Shown here piece by piece: positions 1-6,429 of a stretch of DNA of 6,883 nt. Source of the stretch: Pseudomonadota bacterium (lineage in GTDB: Bacteria; Pseudomonadota; Alphaproteobacteria; Acetobacterales; Acetobacteraceae). Both the position numbers and the translations under genes were made by a program. Under the pieces are notes generated by a model. The model saw only the letters and a list, made by a program, of their open reading frames with translations, made no database searches and was not told the DNA's origin. The stretch spans positions 1-6,883 of the forward strand of contig JAKAZJ010000103.1 in NCBI GenBank assembly GCA_021826565.1, read 5' to 3'. Within the stretch, counting starts at the first letter, position 1. The number at the start of each line of letters is the position of its first letter.

Positions 1-48
1 CACAGCGGGCGGCGGCGTTCGGCTTAACCATTTTGCAACCGACGCGGG

Positions 49-2343
49 TTGACACCCTCGTTTGTGCAACCCGACCCCCGACCCGCGGAACGCTGGCGGC
101 GCTGGTTTCCCAACCAGGCGATCCTGCGCGCGTTCGCCATCGGCCTGATCCTCGGCGCCCTGCTCGGGCTGGCTGTCGCCCTCATCCCGCTACCGGCTAC
201 CGCACGGGCCGCTGCGCAGCTGATCCTGGCAGCCGCGATGACCGCCTGGCTCGCGATGCGACTGCGGCGGCGAGACCGGCAACTGGCGCTGCTCGGCACC
301 CATGGGCGGAATCCGATCCTGTGGCTTGACGATGCCGGCCGCATCCGCGGTGCCACCGAAGCCTGCCGCGCGTTGTTCGACATTCCCCCCGCGGTCCTGG
401 TCGGCCAGACGCTCGCCACACTCTGCCATCCGGATGACGCGGCCGCGCTGTGCGGCCTGCTCGCGATGCGCCCGGCACCCACGGGACCGCTTGAGCCGCT
501 GGTACGACTGCGTGGCGCCGATGGCGCCTGGCTGGCAACGGAACTGACCCTGGCGGAAGACCCCGGCGGCGGGCTGATCTGCGCGCTGCGCGATGTCTCC
601 CGCTGGCAACAGGCCGTGGCGGCGGCGCGCGCGAGCGAACGCGACTACGCCCTGATCGCCGAACAAGCCGGAGACATGATCGTCCGGGTCCGTCCCGATC
701 GCACCCGCGCCTATGTCTCGCCGGCCGCCAACGAGGTTTTGGGATATAGCGCGGCCGCCCTCTACGACATGGATTTCACCCAGATTGTCCATCCCGAGGA
801 CCGCGCACGTGTCGGCGCCGCCTTCGCCGCGCTGGTCCATCACGGCGGACAGACCACCTGCCGGTTCCGGATGGAGCACCGCACCCGGGGCTGGATCTGG
901 GTGGAATCGCGCTGGACCGGGCTGGCGACAGGCCAGCCCAACCAGGAGTGCGACCAAGGGCATGATGTGGTCGCGATCGTGCGCGACATCTCGGCCCGGG
1001 TCGCGGCCGAGGAGAGCTCGGCTTATCTGGCCCGCCACGACCCATTGACCGGACTCGCCAACCGCGCCTTGTTCGCCGAGCGCACCGAAGCGGCGCTGAC
1101 CCATGCGCTCATATTGGATTCCCCGCCCGATCCGCCGCTGGCCCTCCCGACAGGTGTCTGCGCGGTCTTGTGCCTGGATCTCGATCTGTTCAAATCCGTC
1201 AATGACACGCTGGGCCATGCCGCTGGCGATGCATTGTTGTGCGAAGTTGCGCGCCGGCTAAGCGCGTGCGCGCGCCAGACCGATACGGTCGCGCGTCTGG
1301 GTGGTGATGAGTTTGCGATCCTGTTGCCCGGCGCAGAACGGGTGAAGGACGCAGCGGCCCTGGCGGGACGGGTGCTGGTTGCACTGGCCGAGCCGGTGAT
1401 GCTGGAGGGGCGCGCGGCAAGTATCTCGGCCAGCGTCGGGATCGCGCTCGCGCCCGAACACGGGGCCGATTACGACACGTTGCTGCGCCGCGCCGATGCA
1501 GCGCTGTATCGCGCCAAGGCCCGCGGCCGCGGGCAATGGCAACTATTCGCGCCGGCGCTGGAGCACCATCGCCGAGCCCGCGACCGCACCGTAACCGAAC
1601 TGCGTCAGGCGGTGGGAAGCGGCGCGTTCGTTCTGCATTATCTGCCCACCGTGGCGCTGGATACCGGCCGCTTCACCGGGTTTGAAGCGCTGCTGCGCTG
1701 GGACCACCCGGAGCGCGGTCTGCTCCGTCCCGGCACATTCCTCCGGCTCGCCGAGGAAACCGGTCTGATTGCCCCGATCGGCGCCCTGGTGCTGCGCCAA
1801 GCCGCCGAGGACGCGGCGCGCTGGCCCTGCACGCTGCCGGTAGCGGTCAATTTCTCCGCCGCGCAACTGCGCACGCGCGGGCTGGCAACATCGGTGCTGC
1901 GGACCCTGGCCGCGGCCGGTTTGGCGCCAGAGCGTCTGGAGATCGAGATCACTGAACCAATCCTGACCGACGACGACCGCGGCGCCATGGCCGAACTGCA
2001 CCGGCTGCGCGCGGCCGGAGTCCGGCTGGCGCTCGACGATTTCGGAAGCGGGCATGGAGCCTTGCGCTACCTGCGCCGCGTCCCGGTGGACCGAATCAAA
2101 CTGGATCGTAGCTTCGTGCAGGACCTGAGCACAAACCGGACCACGCGCGAGATTGCTCGGGCCATGGCGAGCCTCGCGCAGGGCCTCGGGATCGTCGCCG
2201 CGGCCGAGGGCGTGGAAACCGCCGAGCAACGCGATCTGCTGCACACCGCCGGCTACGACGAGGCGCAAGGCTTCCTGTTCAGCCGTCCCGTGCCGGCCGC
2301 CGCCGTGGCCGCATTGCTCGCGCCGGCGCTGGTGGCAGCTTGA
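49..2343 (+). CDS. Membrane-anchored PAS-PAS-GGDEF-EAL cyclic di-GMP synthase/phosphodiesterase
   Basis: A 764-residue signalling enzyme expected to make c-di-GMP from two GTP (GGDEF domain) and to cleave it to pGpG (EAL domain) at the inner membrane. Two hydrophobic helices lie at about residues 25-47 and 52-71, joined by only a few residues, so there is no periplasmic sensor. PAS folds follow at about 86-190 and 198-322. The GGDEF domain starts at HDPLTGLANR (330). It keeps D377, N385, D394, the GGDEF motif at 418-422, and the inhibitory I-site RQTD at 409-412, with PleD-like spacing. The EAL domain has E546, N601, E633, D663-D664, K684, E720 and Q740, with RocR-like spacing from N601 on. 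Both activities should therefore be intact; which dominates cannot be told. A short proline-rich insertion (about 354-369) precedes the GGDEF core strand. The start is uncertain: TTG at 49 or GTG at 64. The first in-frame ATG (238) would delete the first helix. The upstream in-frame stop is at 25-27. Confidence 0.93.
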   Translation: MTPSFVQPDPRPAERWRRWFPNQAILRAFAIGLILGALLGLAVALIPLPATARAAAQLILAAAMTAWLAMRLRRRDRQLALLGTHGRNPILWLDDAGRIRGATEACRALFDIPPAVLVGQTLATLCHPDDAAALCGLLAMRPAPTGPLEPLVRLRGADGAWLATELTLAEDPGGGLICALRDVSRWQQAVAAARASERDYALIAEQAGDMIVRVRPDRTRAYVSPAANEVLGYSAAALYDMDFTQIVHPEDRARVGAAFAALVHHGGQTTCRFRMEHRTRGWIWVESRWTGLATGQPNQECDQGHDVVAIVRDISARVAAEESSAYLARHDPLTGLANRALFAERTEAALTHALILDSPPDPPLALPTGVCAVLCLDLDLFKSVNDTLGHAAGDALLCEVARRLSACARQTDTVARLGGDEFAILLPGAERVKDAAALAGRVLVALAEPVMLEGRAASISASVGIALAPEHGADYDTLLRRADAALYRAKARGRGQWQLFAPALEHHRRARDRTVTELRQAVGSGAFVLHYLPTVALDTGRFTGFEALLRWDHPERGLLRPGTFLRLAEETGLIAPIGALVLRQAAEDAARWPCTLPVAVNFSAAQLRTRGLATSVLRTLAAAGLAPERLEIEITEPILTDDDRGAMAELHRLRAAGVRLALDDFGSGHGALRYLRRVPVDRIKLDRSFVQDLSTNRTTREIARAMASLAQGLGIVAAAEGVETAEQRDLLHTAGYDEAQGFLFSRPVPAAAVAALLAPALVAA

Positions 2344-2350
2344 CCCGCCC

Positions 2351-3562
2351 CTATCGCAGCCGTCGCTGCGCCGCGCCCAGCCAGATCATCGACAGCGTCA
2401 CGCCGACCGCCGGCACCGCCGCCGCGGCCAGGATGTCCCGCCCCGACCAGCCGGAGGCGACCATCGCGCCGCCCAGCAGCGGTCCCAGGATGGTGCCGAT
2501 GCGCCCCGCCCCGGTCGCCCAACCGGCCCCGGTGGAGCGAATCGGCGCCGGATATACCCGCCCCGACAATGCATTGATCCCGTGCTGGCAGCCGCCCACG
2601 CCGATCCCCGCGACGCCGATGATGGCGGTCAGCGCCGCATAGGGCGGATTGAACACCCCGATCGCGAACAGGCACACCGCGCCCAGCGCCAGCAGCCAGG
2701 TCAGCACGTTTTCCATGCCCATCCGATCGACGATCGGCGCGGTTCCCCAGGCACCGACGATGGTGCCCAGTGCATACATGGTGGTGGCGAAGATCGCCCA
2801 TGCGGGCGGGACGCCGGTGGCATGCAGCACCACCGGAAGCCAGAGCAGGATCAGGTAATTGTTCAGCAGGTTCAGAAGGTTCATCGCCCATAGTGCCAGT
2901 GTCGAGGACCCCAGCCGGTTCTGAAACAACGCCGCGACCCGGTTGGCAGGCGGATGCTCGGTGTGGAACACGTTGGATTCCGGCAACCAGACGACCAGCG
3001 CGATCACGACCAGCAGCGGCAGCGCCCCGCCCAGGCCGAAGATCCATGGCCAGCCCAGGAACCGCACGATCTGGCTGGCCGCCAGCCCGCCGATCACGTT
3101 GCCGACCGACACGCCCGAGCTCATCATAATGACCAGCCGACCCTGGCGGTCCTCGGGTGCGTGATCGGTCGCCAGAGCGATCGCCAGCGGCACGCCGCCA
3201 CCCAGGCCCAACCCGGTCAGGAAGCGCAGCCACAGCAGCGCCTGCGGCCCACCGGCGAAGGCACTGAGCAACGAAAACAGCCCGAACGTGGCGACGCAGC
3301 CGATCAGCACCGGCTTGCGCCCCACATGGTCCCCGATCGGCCCGGCGATCAGCGCGCCGAACAGCAGGCCGATATTTCCCGCTGTGAAAATCCCGGTGAA
3401 CACCACCGGCTTGACGTGCCAGGCATCGATCAATGACGGCGCGGCAAAGGCGACCGAGGCGAAATCGTAGCCCTCCAGCGCGAGCACCAGGCCGCAGAGC
3501 CAGGCGACCAGCACCGGCGCGGGAATGGCGCGCGTGGGCGCGGCGATCGTTCCGTTCGGCAT
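2351..3562 (-). CDS. MFS transporter, aromatic acid:H+ symporter (AAHS) type
   Basis: A 403-residue, about 12-helix major facilitator protein of the inner membrane, expected to import a small organic acid with protons. Family signs are EGYD in helix 1 (30-33; the AAHS family usually has DGxD or EGxD there), the loop 2-3 MFS signature GPIGDHVGRK (74-83), its second-half counterpart PIVDRMG (256-262), and the late segment YPAPIRSTG followed by GAGRIGTILGP (337-361), typical of PcaK/BenK/MhpT-like carriers. ATG at 3562 follows a good Shine-Dalgarno, GAGGGGG (complement of 3567-3573), which supports this start. The gene ends with TAG seven bases from the stop of the opposing c-di-GMP gene. No aromatic-degradation gene or regulator is in view, so the substrate is open: aromatic acid, or another carboxylate carried by AAHS relatives. 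The family call is firmer than the substrate. Confidence 0.9.
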   Translation of the reverse strand: MPNGTIAAPTRAIPAPVLVAWLCGLVLALEGYDFASVAFAAPSLIDAWHVKPVVFTGIFTAGNIGLLFGALIAGPIGDHVGRKPVLIGCVATFGLFSLLSAFAGGPQALLWLRFLTGLGLGGGVPLAIALATDHAPEDRQGRLVIMMSSGVSVGNVIGGLAASQIVRFLGWPWIFGLGGALPLLVVIALVVWLPESNVFHTEHPPANRVAALFQNRLGSSTLALWAMNLLNLLNNYLILLWLPVVLHATGVPPAWAIFATTMYALGTIVGAWGTAPIVDRMGMENVLTWLLALGAVCLFAIGVFNPPYAALTAIIGVAGIGVGGCQHGINALSGRVYPAPIRSTGAGWATGAGRIGTILGPLLGGAMVASGWSGRDILAAAAVPAVGVTLSMIWLGAAQRRLR

Positions 3563-3676
3563 TTTTCCCCCTCGATGGGCCGCTTCGGGCCATCTCCGGG
3601 CATTAGGCCCCGGACCCGGGCGGAAGTCGAGCGCAAGGCGGTGGCCGTCCGTGTCCGGTTTGCCTATCTATGCCCC
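3563..3676. promoter_or_regulatory. Divergent intergenic region between the MFS gene and hslO
   Basis: These 114 bp must hold the promoters for the transporter (leftward) and probably hslO (rightward), since both genes read outward from it. I see a good Shine-Dalgarno for the transporter (3567-3573, minus strand) and an imperfect dyad beside it. I see no convincing sigma-70-like pair in either direction. A weak TATCTA lies at 3665-3670, six bases before the hslO ATG, without a good -35 hexamer at 17 bp. The assignment of promoters here is by gene arrangement, not by motif. Confidence 0.5.
3574..3594. repeat. Imperfect dyad next to the MFS ribosome binding site
   Basis: Arms GATGGGCCG (3574-3582) and CGGGCCATC (3586-3594) are inverted repeats with one mismatch around a 3-base centre. 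The dyad abuts the transporter's Shine-Dalgarno on its upstream side. It could be a repressor operator or an RNA hairpin in the transporter leader. In such GC-rich DNA chance is also a fair explanation. Confidence 0.35.
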
Positions 3677-4633
3677 ATGTCCGACACCCCCGCCTTTCTT
3701 GACCCCGCCCGCCCGCCGGTCCCAGATCTTGTGGTGCCGCGCGCCCTGCTGCCGTTCCACCTGCCCGGCCGGCCGGTGCGAGGGCGGCTGGTCCGCCTGG
3801 GCCCGCTGGCCGACACGCTGCTGTCGCGCCGTGTCACCCCGGACCCGATCCGTTGCCTGACGGGTCAGGCGTTGGCGCTAGCCGCAGCGCTGGCCGGCGC
3901 GCTGAAGTTCCAGGGTTCGTTCAGCCTGCAAGCCAAGGGGGACGGTCCCGTCGGCCTGTTACTGGCCGATTGCTCCGATACCGGCGCGCTGCGCGGCTAC
4001 GCCGGTACCGACGCCGATCGCCTCGCCGCGCTGCTCGTCACCACGCCCAACCCCTCGGCATCGCAGCTGCTGGGACGCGGCCACCTGGCGTTCACCGTCG
4101 ATCAGGGGCCGGAGCGGGAGCGCCATCAGGGGATCGTCGCGATCGAGGGCGAGACCCTGGCCGCGATGGCTGGGCATTATTTCGTCACCTCCGAGCAATT
4201 CCCCTGCGCGCTGTGGCTCGCCGCCGCCGCCACGCCGCAAGGCTGGCGTGCCGGCGCGCTGATCCTGGAGCGCATCGCCGGCGCCGGCGGCCTTGATCCC
4301 GCCCTGTCCGCCACCGCCCAGGACGCGGCCTGGCACACCGCCACCACCCTCGCCGCCACCCTGACGGATGCCGAACTGCTGGACGACGCGCTGCCGCCCG
4401 AGACCCTGCTGTGGCGCCTGTTCGGCACCGAGGGGGTGGCCGCCGACCGCGCCCGCGCATTGTCCTTCGGCTGCCGCTGTTCGCGCGCGCGCCTCGCCGG
4501 AATCCTTGAGGGCTTCGATGCCGACGATCTCGACCACATGACGGTGGACGGCGACATCGTGATGACCTGCGAGTTCTGCAATCATGATTTCCGTTTCGCG
4601 CGTGCCGACACCCAACCGCGCACCGGGCATTGA
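3677..4633 (+). CDS. hslO: Hsp33 redox-regulated molecular chaperone
   Basis: A 318-residue cytoplasmic holdase that binds unfolding proteins when oxidation releases its zinc and forms disulfides. The N-terminal Hsp33 fold is recognisable: LLPFHLPGRPVRGRLVRLG (about 23-41), GPVGLLLADCSDTGALRGYA, then LLGRGHLAFTVDQG with GIVAIEGETLA and YFVTSEQFP. The C-terminal redox switch is complete: CRC at 266-268 and CEFC at 298-301, matching the CxC...CxxC zinc ligands of E. coli Hsp33 (292 residues). I chose ATG 3677 because the open frame back to 3575 adds a basic, non-conserved stretch in the divergent promoter region. No clear Shine-Dalgarno precedes the ATG. A GTG at 3731 or 3734 sits just before the conserved core and cannot be excluded. 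It is divergent from the transporter and 55 bp upstream of the lipoprotein gene. Confidence 0.95.
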   Translation: MSDTPAFLDPARPPVPDLVVPRALLPFHLPGRPVRGRLVRLGPLADTLLSRRVTPDPIRCLTGQALALAAALAGALKFQGSFSLQAKGDGPVGLLLADCSDTGALRGYAGTDADRLAALLVTTPNPSASQLLGRGHLAFTVDQGPERERHQGIVAIEGETLAAMAGHYFVTSEQFPCALWLAAAATPQGWRAGALILERIAGAGGLDPALSATAQDAAWHTATTLAATLTDAELLDDALPPETLLWRLFGTEGVAADRARALSFGCRCSRARLAGILEGFDADDLDHMTVDGDIVMTCEFCNHDFRFARADTQPRTGH

Positions 4634-4678
4634 CCGGTCCTGGCCGGTTCCGCATGGTGCGCGCGATTTCAGGACCGG
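4634..4678 (+). repeat. 9-bp inverted repeat in the hslO-lipoprotein gap
   Basis: CCGGTCCTG (4634-4642) and CAGGACCGG (4670-4678) are perfect inverted repeats with a 27-base loop, starting right after the hslO stop. A shorter competing stem, ACCGG (4633-4637) with CCGGT (4644-4648), shares the left arm. The right arm overlaps GGGA (4677-4680), the best-placed ribosome binding site for the next gene. It might work as an attenuating hairpin or as an mRNA-stability element between the two genes. There is no U-tract, so a classical intrinsic terminator is unlikely. Confidence 0.45.
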
Positions 4679-4688
4679 GATAACGCCC

Positions 4689-5408
4689 ATGACGATCCGA
4701 CTTGCCCGCCGCGCAGTGTTGCTTGTGCCGTTTGCGCTGGCCGCCTGCGGTGGGGAAGAAGCCGCGCCGGTCGCGTATCCGCGGCTGGATTACAGCTATC
4801 TGCCGCAGCTGCGCCTGAACGTGGCGCGGGTGGCGATCGAGCAGCATTTCATTCCGTCGGACATCCCGCCCTCGGTCAGCCGGTACGACCCCGCTTCGCC
4901 CACCGCGGCGCTGCGCCGCATGGGGGAGGAGCGGCTGGGCGCATTCGGCTCGGCCGGCAAGGCGGTGTACGTGATCACCGACGCGGCGCTGACGCGCGAG
5001 GGCGATACGATCACCGGAACCTTCGCGGTACGACTGGAGATTTACACCTCGGCCGGGACCCGCGCCGGGTTCGCCGAGGCGTCGGTATCGCGCCAGATCG
5101 CCGGCTCGGTGCACAATCTGTCCGCGACGTTGTATCAGCTGACGCAGCAGATCATGGCGCGGATGAACGTGGAGTTCGAATACCAGGTCCGCCGTGCGTT
5201 GGGGACCTGGCTGTTGGCTCCCGGAGCGGCGGCGCAACCGGTGACGGCCGCACCGATCTCGGGCGCACCTGTCCCCCCGGCGTCCGGCCTTGGATCAGGG
5301 GCGACGGGGTCAGTTCCGACTGGGTCAGCTCCCACTGGGTCAGCGGCACTGGCGCCGATTCCGCTGGTTCCGGTGGCCCCGCCGGTCCTCCCCCCCGGCG
5401 CGCACTGA
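4689..5408 (+). CDS. Uncharacterised lipoprotein with Ala/Pro/Gly-rich tail
   Basis: A 239-residue protein I cannot assign to a named family. The N-terminus is a clear lipoprotein signal: basic residues (R4, R7, R8), a short hydrophobic core, and the lipobox LAAC with Cys20 as lipidation site. Gly at +2 carries no inner-membrane retention signal, so the outer membrane is the likely place, facing the periplasm. Residues about 30-180 look folded: alternating beta-like stretches (LRLNVARVAIE, VYVITDAAL, TITGTFAVRLEIYT) and a helix with MARMNVEFEYQVRRAL. The rest (about 181-239) is low-complexity Ala/Pro/Gly/Ser with a GSxxT pentapeptide repeat. ATG 4689 is chosen because it sets the signal peptide at the N-terminus; the frame opens at 4584 inside hslO. 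Relation to auxiliary lipoproteins of transport systems is possible on shape alone; I have no motif for it. The gene may be read with hslO. Confidence 0.82.
   Translation: MTIRLARRAVLLVPFALAACGGEEAAPVAYPRLDYSYLPQLRLNVARVAIEQHFIPSDIPPSVSRYDPASPTAALRRMGEERLGAFGSAGKAVYVITDAALTREGDTITGTFAVRLEIYTSAGTRAGFAEASVSRQIAGSVHNLSATLYQLTQQIMARMNVEFEYQVRRALGTWLLAPGAAAQPVTAAPISGAPVPPASGLGSGATGSVPTGSAPTGSAALAPIPLVPVAPPVLPPGAH
5292..5351 (+). repeat. 15-bp tandem repeat, four units, in the lipoprotein tail
   Basis: The heptamer GGRTCAG recurs at 5292, 5307, 5322 and 5337, exactly 15 bp apart and in frame. It encodes GSGAT, GSVPT, GSAPT and GSAAL. The middle two units are the most alike at DNA level; the outer two have decayed. 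A unit length divisible by three means copy-number change would lengthen or shorten the tail without a frameshift. It is probably a flexible linker or tail. Confidence 0.75.
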
Positions 5409-5499
5409 ACCGCTGCCGCCGCTCCCCGTGCGAAAGTGGCGCCACGGCGTCGCGGATGCGGCTTGACCACCCCGGCAGGCGCGGCCACTTACGGTCCGT
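5409..5499 (+). promoter_or_regulatory. Intergenic region before lipA with a possible promoter
   Basis: This 91-bp gap holds TTGACC (5463-5468), five of six bases of a sigma-70 -35 hexamer. The best-spaced downstream hexamer, CACTTA (5486-5491), is a poor -10. If it were used, transcription would start within a few bases of the lipA ATG at 5500. A perfect 10-bp palindrome, GTGGCGCCAC, lies at 5436-5445. AAGTGGC (5434-5440) also has its inverse, GCCACTT, at 5484-5490. No Shine-Dalgarno is evident before 5500. The promoter call is tentative. Confidence 0.35.
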
Positions 5500-6423
5500 A
5501 TGACCCGCACCGAGATCGATCACCGCCACCCTGAGAAAGCGCATCGGCCCGACCAGCCGATTCAGCGCAAGCCCGCATGGATCCGCGTCAAAGCGCCGAC
5601 CCACCCGGTGTATCACGAGACCCGCGCGCTGCTGCGCGCGCACCGCCTGTCCACGGTGTGCGAGGAAGCCGCCTGCCCGAACGTGGGCGAGTGCTGGAGC
5701 CGCCGCCATGCCACCATGATGATCCTGGGTGAGGTCTGCACCCGTGCCTGCGCGTTCTGCAACGTCGCCACCGGAATTCCCGGTGCGGTCGATGCCGACG
5801 AACCGGCCCGCGTCGGTGCCGCGGTGGCGAAGCTGGGGCTGGCGCATGTGGTCATCACCTCGGTCGATCGTGATGACCTGGCGGATGGCGGCGCCACGCA
5901 TTTCGCCGCCGTGATCGGCGCGATCCGCGCGGCGGCGCCGGCGACCACGATCGAGGTTCTGACGCCGGATTTCCTGCGCAAGCCGGGAGCGGCGGAGCGG
6001 GTGGCAGCCGCGCGCCCGGACGTGTTCAACCATAATCTGGAGACGGTCCCCCGGCTTTATCCCGCGATCCGTCCCGGCGCGCGCTACTACCAGTCGCTAC
6101 GCCTGCTGGACCGGATGAAGACGCTGACGCCCGGCGTGTTCACCAAATCCGGGCTGATGGTGGGGCTGGGGGAATCGCGCGCCGAAATCCTGCAGGTGAT
6201 GGACGATTTGCGCGTCGCCGACGTGGATTTCCTGACCATCGGCCAGTATCTGCAACCCACCGTGAAACACGCCGGCGTCGATCGCTTTGTCACGCCGGAG
6301 GAGTTCACCGAATACGCCGCGCTGGCCCGCGCGCGCGGGTTCCGGATGGTCGCGGCCTCACCGCTTACGCGCAGCTCGTACCACGCCGACGCCGATTTCG
6401 CCGCGCTGCGCGCGTGCGCCTGA
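5500..6423 (+). CDS. lipA: Lipoyl synthase (radical SAM)
   Basis: A 307-residue cytoplasmic enzyme that inserts two sulfur atoms into protein-bound octanoyl groups, giving the lipoyl cofactor of pyruvate and 2-oxoglutarate dehydrogenases and the glycine cleavage system. The N-terminal auxiliary [4Fe-4S] cluster motif, [12 protein letters not shown], gives C54, C59 and C65. The radical-SAM motif CTRACAFC gives C80, C84 and C87. [39 protein letters not shown] and [10 protein letters not shown] are classic LipA blocks. The C-terminal RSSYHAD (from R291) carries the serine that ligates the auxiliary cluster. Length is normal and nothing is missing. ATG 5500 gives an N-terminal extension of about 25 polar residues before PAWIRVK, as in many homologues; a clear ribosome binding site is lacking. 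The next gene starts six bases after the stop. Confidence 0.97.
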   Translation: MTRTEIDHRHPEKAHRPDQPIQRKPAWIRVKAPTHPVYHETRALLRAHRLSTVCEEAACPNVGECWSRRHATMMILGEVCTRACAFCNVATGIPGAVDADEPARVGAAVAKLGLAHVVITSVDRDDLADGGATHFAAVIGAIRAAAPATTIEVLTPDFLRKPGAAERVAAARPDVFNHNLETVPRLYPAIRPGARYYQSLRLLDRMKTLTPGVFTKSGLMVGLGESRAEILQVMDDLRVADVDFLTIGQYLQPTVKHAGVDRFVTPEEFTEYAALARARGFRMVAASPLTRSSYHADADFAALRACA

Positions 6424-6429
6424 CAGCGG

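Noticed and set aside
190..1218. Long antisense open frame inside the GGDEF-EAL gene
   Set aside because: GC-rich DNA gives few stops in antisense frames. The translation has Gly/Arg/Gln-rich composition and no recognisable domain.
2344..2350. Intrinsic terminator between the convergent genes
   Set aside because: The gap is 7 bp and I see no GC stem followed by a T-run on either strand at the gene ends.
2253..3593. Long minus-strand open frame (446 codons) over the transporter
   Set aside because: It is a shifted frame of the transporter on the same strand, rich in Arg/Gly/Ala with no membrane helices or family motifs. The frame at 2351-3562 has all the MFS signatures.
3575..3676. N-terminal extension of hslO to an upstream ATG
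   Set aside because: The added 34 residues are basic and unlike any Hsp33 start, and would consume the divergent promoter region.
3673..3680. CCCCATGT, matching the heat-shock sigma-32 -10 consensus, at the hslO start
   Set aside because: It overlaps the chosen start codon and has no CTTGAA-like element 13-15 bp upstream. One such 8-mer is expected by chance in a window this size.
4584..4688. N-terminal extension of the lipoprotein into hslO
   Set aside because: It would bury the lipoprotein signal peptide inside the protein. ATG 4689 places it correctly.
4185..5237. 350-codon antisense frame spanning hslO and the lipoprotein gene
   Set aside because: It overlaps two well-supported genes and its product is Arg-rich and low-complexity, typical of a shadow frame.
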